From Candidatus Kuenenia stuttgartensis (GTDB taxonomy: Bacteria; Planctomycetota; GCA-002687715; CAIWVZ01): a stretch of 64,000 nt of DNA. The stretch covers positions 1 to 64,000 of the forward strand of contig CAMARR010000012.1 in the NCBI GenBank assembly GCA_945860915.1, in the 5' to 3' direction. Position numbers and translations under genes: made by a program. This document shows, piece after piece, positions 61,714 through 64,000 of this stretch. How positions within the stretch are numbered: position 1 is the first letter of the stretch; each line of letters opens with the position of its first letter. The notes beneath the pieces are model-generated. The model was not told the origin of the DNA. It saw only the letters and a list, made by a program, of their open reading frames with translations, and did not search any database.

Positions 61714-61915
61714 CTTATTGTTCCTGCAGACTGGTAGCCGAAGTTGCGAGCGGCCCGCCAGTGAAGTCGTTCTTCGCCGTTTGCTGACCGACCGTTTGGG
61801 AATAACTCATCAGGCCCTAATGCTACCGCACCGACGCATTTCTTTATAAGGCACTCACGCTGCATACATGCGCACACCACAGCTCCTTCTCGCTCTGCCC
61901 ATCAAAGCACAACTA

Positions 61916-61956
61916 AGTCGCGCCAACATCCTCGCGTTGCAGGATGTTCTGCGACT
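61916..61956 (+). promoter_or_regulatory. Strong two-part inverted repeat in the leader of the PhoX-like gene
   Basis: AGTCGC (61916-61921) pairs with GCGACT (61951-61956), and inside it AACATCCT (61925-61932) pairs perfectly with AGGATGTT (61941-61948). It ends 27 nt before the start codon at 61984. It could be an operator or a translation-controlling hairpin. Confidence 0.6.
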
Positions 61957-61983
61957 ACACATCGAGAAGAACTGGAAGTCACC

Positions 61984-63804
61984 ATGCGCAAGACCTTGCT
62001 TACTACGTGTGCCGTCGGACTGCTTGGCGCAGTCTCTGCTGCTCAGTCAATCGGTCCGAGCACGTCAACGCCGTGCTACGTGCTCCCCTCACTAGGACTG
62101 CCGCCCGCGTCGGTGCAGACCGTGTCGTTGCTCACGGTGGGCGACTCGGTAGGCGGCTACCGCCTAGTCGGGATTCCCGATGGAATGGGACTGTTCGGCG
62201 ATTCGTCGGCAGCGACGGTCGTTGTTGCGCACGAACTTAGCTCCGGTGCTGGCATCGTTCGCGCTCACGGATCGACTGGCGCGTTTGTTAGCCGGTTCGG
62301 ATTTGACCCAGCGTCAAAGTCCATCACGTCGGGTCGAGATCATTCAACGGCGCCGACGGACGTCTTCACGTTCAATCGTGTTTCGAACACATGGGTAGCC
62401 GGCACCACGGCGTGGGACCGCTTCTGTTCGGCTGATCTCGCGGCACCGACGGCCTTCTTGCACAACGGAGTTGGCACAACGTCGCGCCTGTTCTTGGCCG
62501 GTGAGGAATCCAACACAGCTCGCGCCTTTGCTCATGTCATGACCGGGCCTGACACCAACAAGTCGTTCGAGCTCCCACACATGGGACAGTGTGCCTTTGA
62601 GAACGTTGTAGCGAGCCCCTTCGGCCAAGCCAAAACGATCGTAATGGGCCTCGATGATTCCAGCGCGAACACAGCGCCGACGGGTTCGCCGAGCGAAGTT
62701 TACGTCTATATCGGCAACAAGCAGTCGACGGGAACGGACATTGAACGCGCCGGCCTCGTTGGTGGCAACCTGTTTGGGCTTCGGGTGTCCGTGGGCGGAA
62801 CGGTTGTTGGAGGCGAGAGCAACACGAATGCTCTGGGCTCCGCCTCGTACGTTGCGAGCGGAACATTTGAGCTCGTGAATCTGGGTGATGCTTCGACGTA
62901 CACCGCCGGGGCTCAACAGACTCTCGCGATCAGCAACAACATCACTCGCTTTCAACGCGTTGAAGACGGTGCGTTCGATCCCCGTCCGGGCTTCGAGAAT
63001 GACTTCTACTTTCTGTCCACCGCTAACTTCACCACGAATAGCCGCCTCTGGCGGGTGCGCTTCACTGATATCACGCAGCCGGAACTTGGTGGCACCATCA
63101 CGGCCCTTCTTGTTGGCAATGAGGGCCACAAGATGCTTGACAACTTGACGGTGGACTCGCATGGACGCGTCTTTTGCCAAGAGGATCCAGGCAATCAGAC
63201 TCACCTCGCGAAGATCTGGATGTATGACACGACAAATGGGCGGTTCCTTCAGGTCGCAACATCCAATCCCGCGTACTTCACATCGGGGCTGCCCGGATTC
63301 CTCACCAACGACGAAGAAACCTCGGGCATCATGCCGGCATTCGACGTCTTAGGCGATGGGTGGTATTTCATCAACATGGAGGCCCACTACGGGATCCTCG
63401 GGGATCCGGAACTCGTCCAAGGTGGGCAGTTGCTCGCCATGTACGTCGACCCGGAGCTCGGTCGTCGTGTTGCGCTCTGGTACACGTCGCCATCCGGTGC
63501 AGGCTCCATTGCGATGAATCACCTGTTCGGAACTCCGGCTGGACAGGTCTTTACCGCCGTCTCGTTCACTGCAGGCACATTCCCGAGCGACTGGTTCTTC
63601 GGAATCAACACGACGTTCTCGGATGTCCTTCTCCAAGCGAGCCTCGGTGCTCCCTTCGTTGCCACAATCGGTGCAAACGGTGGGTCGACAAGCGCCACGT
63701 ATTTCACGGCGCTGAGCGGATTTACGATTTACTCTGTTGCCTTGGACAACATTGCCGGGCCGCAGAACTCGATCTCGCGCCCTGTCGCGTTTCAGATTCC
63801 CTGA
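61984..63804 (+). CDS. Secreted PhoX-like (DUF839) beta-propeller protein
   Basis: 606 residues with a signal peptide (RKTLLTTCAVGLLGAVSAAQ). The body has the PhoX/DUF839 landmarks: VVVAHELSSGAGIVRAHGSTGAFVSRFGFD, LFLAGEESNTARAF, FENVVASPFGQAKTIVMGLDDSS, FYFLSTANF, and MLDNLTVDSHGRVFCQEDP. PhoX enzymes are Ca/Fe alkaline phosphatases, but this group also includes proteins of unproven activity. A short C-terminal beta domain (LSGFTIYSVALDNIAGPQNSISRPVAFQIP) resembles those on other exoproteins here. A paralogue begins 110 bp downstream, so the genes are tandem. Confidence 0.8.
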   Translation: MRKTLLTTCAVGLLGAVSAAQSIGPSTSTPCYVLPSLGLPPASVQTVSLLTVGDSVGGYRLVGIPDGMGLFGDSSAATVVVAHELSSGAGIVRAHGSTGAFVSRFGFDPASKSITSGRDHSTAPTDVFTFNRVSNTWVAGTTAWDRFCSADLAAPTAFLHNGVGTTSRLFLAGEESNTARAFAHVMTGPDTNKSFELPHMGQCAFENVVASPFGQAKTIVMGLDDSSANTAPTGSPSEVYVYIGNKQSTGTDIERAGLVGGNLFGLRVSVGGTVVGGESNTNALGSASYVASGTFELVNLGDASTYTAGAQQTLAISNNITRFQRVEDGAFDPRPGFENDFYFLSTANFTTNSRLWRVRFTDITQPELGGTITALLVGNEGHKMLDNLTVDSHGRVFCQEDPGNQTHLAKIWMYDTTNGRFLQVATSNPAYFTSGLPGFLTNDEETSGIMPAFDVLGDGWYFINMEAHYGILGDPELVQGGQLLAMYVDPELGRRVALWYTSPSGAGSIAMNHLFGTPAGQVFTAVSFTAGTFPSDWFFGINTTFSDVLLQASLGAPFVATIGANGGSTSATYFTALSGFTIYSVALDNIAGPQNSISRPVAFQIP

Positions 63805-63825
63805 ATCTGTGTGAGTTGACTTCTG

Positions 63826-63858
63826 AAGCCCCCGCTTGGAGCGGGGGCTTCGCTTTTT
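63826..63858 (+). terminator. Rho-independent terminator after the PhoX-like gene
   Basis: A perfect 11-bp stem AAGCCCCCGCT / AGCGGGGGCTT with a TGG loop, followed by CGCTTTTTG. Starts 22 nt after the stop codon. Confidence 0.92.
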
Positions 63859-63914
63859 GTGGGTGGCATCACAGTCTTAGGGCGGGATAAGATGGTGGCG
63901 AGAGTGGTCGCCCC

Positions 63915-64000
63915 ATGAATCGGCAGGTTGCACGCGTAGGTCTCTTGGTGGGTTCGCTGATTAGCGCGGCGTCCGGGCAGTTGATTGGGCCAAGCACGGC
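63915..64000 (+). CDS. Start of a second PhoX-like secreted protein (cut by the window end)
   Basis: 28 codons are visible from ATG at 63915. The signal peptide is followed by SGQLIGPST, matching AAQSIGPSTSTPC of the gene at 61984, so this is very likely a tandem paralogue. A GGCGA/TCGCC hairpin (63897-63912) covers the expected ribosome-binding region. Confidence 0.7.
   Translation, partial: MNRQVARVGLLVGSLISAASGQLIGPST

Overview
The window reads as a chromosomal, origin-proximal segment of a moderately high-GC, double-membraned bacterium that most resembles Planctomycetota (inference from protein style, not from a database search). The reasons are: a dnaA-dnaN-dciA-gyrB block without recF; parB with two perfect parS sites about 14 kb away; LPS/Kdo and Lpt-type export genes; Tat and lipoprotein signals; a bacillithiol operon; and large secreted proteins with GEVED, jelly-roll and short beta-rich C-terminal domains of a kind common in that phylum. 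I saw no rRNA, tRNA, CRISPR array, insertion sequence or prophage.

Layout. 1-7.5 kb: a truncated secreted GEVED protein, a secreted alpha/alpha-toroid protein, a Tat-exported molybdopterin lipoprotein coupled to a PepSY-type membrane partner, NAD kinase and a GT-C-like membrane protein. 7.5-17.1 kb: glycogen phosphorylase, a small unknown protein, a cystathionine gamma-synthase-type enzyme, a second GT-C-like protein and a large secreted metalloprotease, the last three forming a tight minus-strand operon. 17.1-21.3 kb: lipoproteins, an HNH nuclease, a membrane-anchored cyclophilin and serine acetyltransferase. 21.3-23.5 kb: the segregation locus. It has parB preceded by a short, apparently degenerate ParA-like gene that carries both parS sites in its coding sequence. 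23.5-27 kb: a metallophosphoesterase-fold protein without metal ligands, next to a large helical protein ending in an HPr domain, then a sugar transferase whose 3' end overlaps a sigma-70 gene by 80 bp. 27.3-34.1 kb: one plus-strand operon of hemW, pabA/trpG, pyrF, a methyltransferase and bshC-bshB1-bshA. 34-36 kb: an orphan MglA-like GTPase and a cysteine desulfurase.

36-43 kb: the replication block. A good sigma-70 promoter and a structured leader precede dnaA, an AT-rich palindromic element lies further upstream, and a pair of inverted DnaA-box-like 9-mers lies just downstream of dnaA. Then come dnaN, dciA, gyrB, a gluzincin-type peptidase and cardiolipin synthase. 44.6-46.7 kb: a free-standing MshEN domain protein next to an HDOD-GGDEF protein, a plausible cyclic-di-GMP receptor/producer pair. 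46.7-54.5 kb: a minus-strand envelope operon, kdsD-kdsC-(LptC/LptA-like)-LptD-like-tatA-membrane protein. 54.6-60.6 kb: an M50 protease coupled to scpA, then sfsA, a fatty-acid desaturase, an S41 protease and a beta-lactamase-fold lipoprotein. 60.6-64 kb: a nucleoside-deoxyribosyltransferase-like/ATP-cone fusion, then two tandem PhoX-like secreted proteins, the second cut by the window end.

The best candidates for undescribed biology are the HPr fusion protein with its catalytically dead phosphoesterase partner (23520-25328), the NDT-like/ATP-cone protein (60568-61713), and the ParA-position protein with embedded parS sites (22263-22835).
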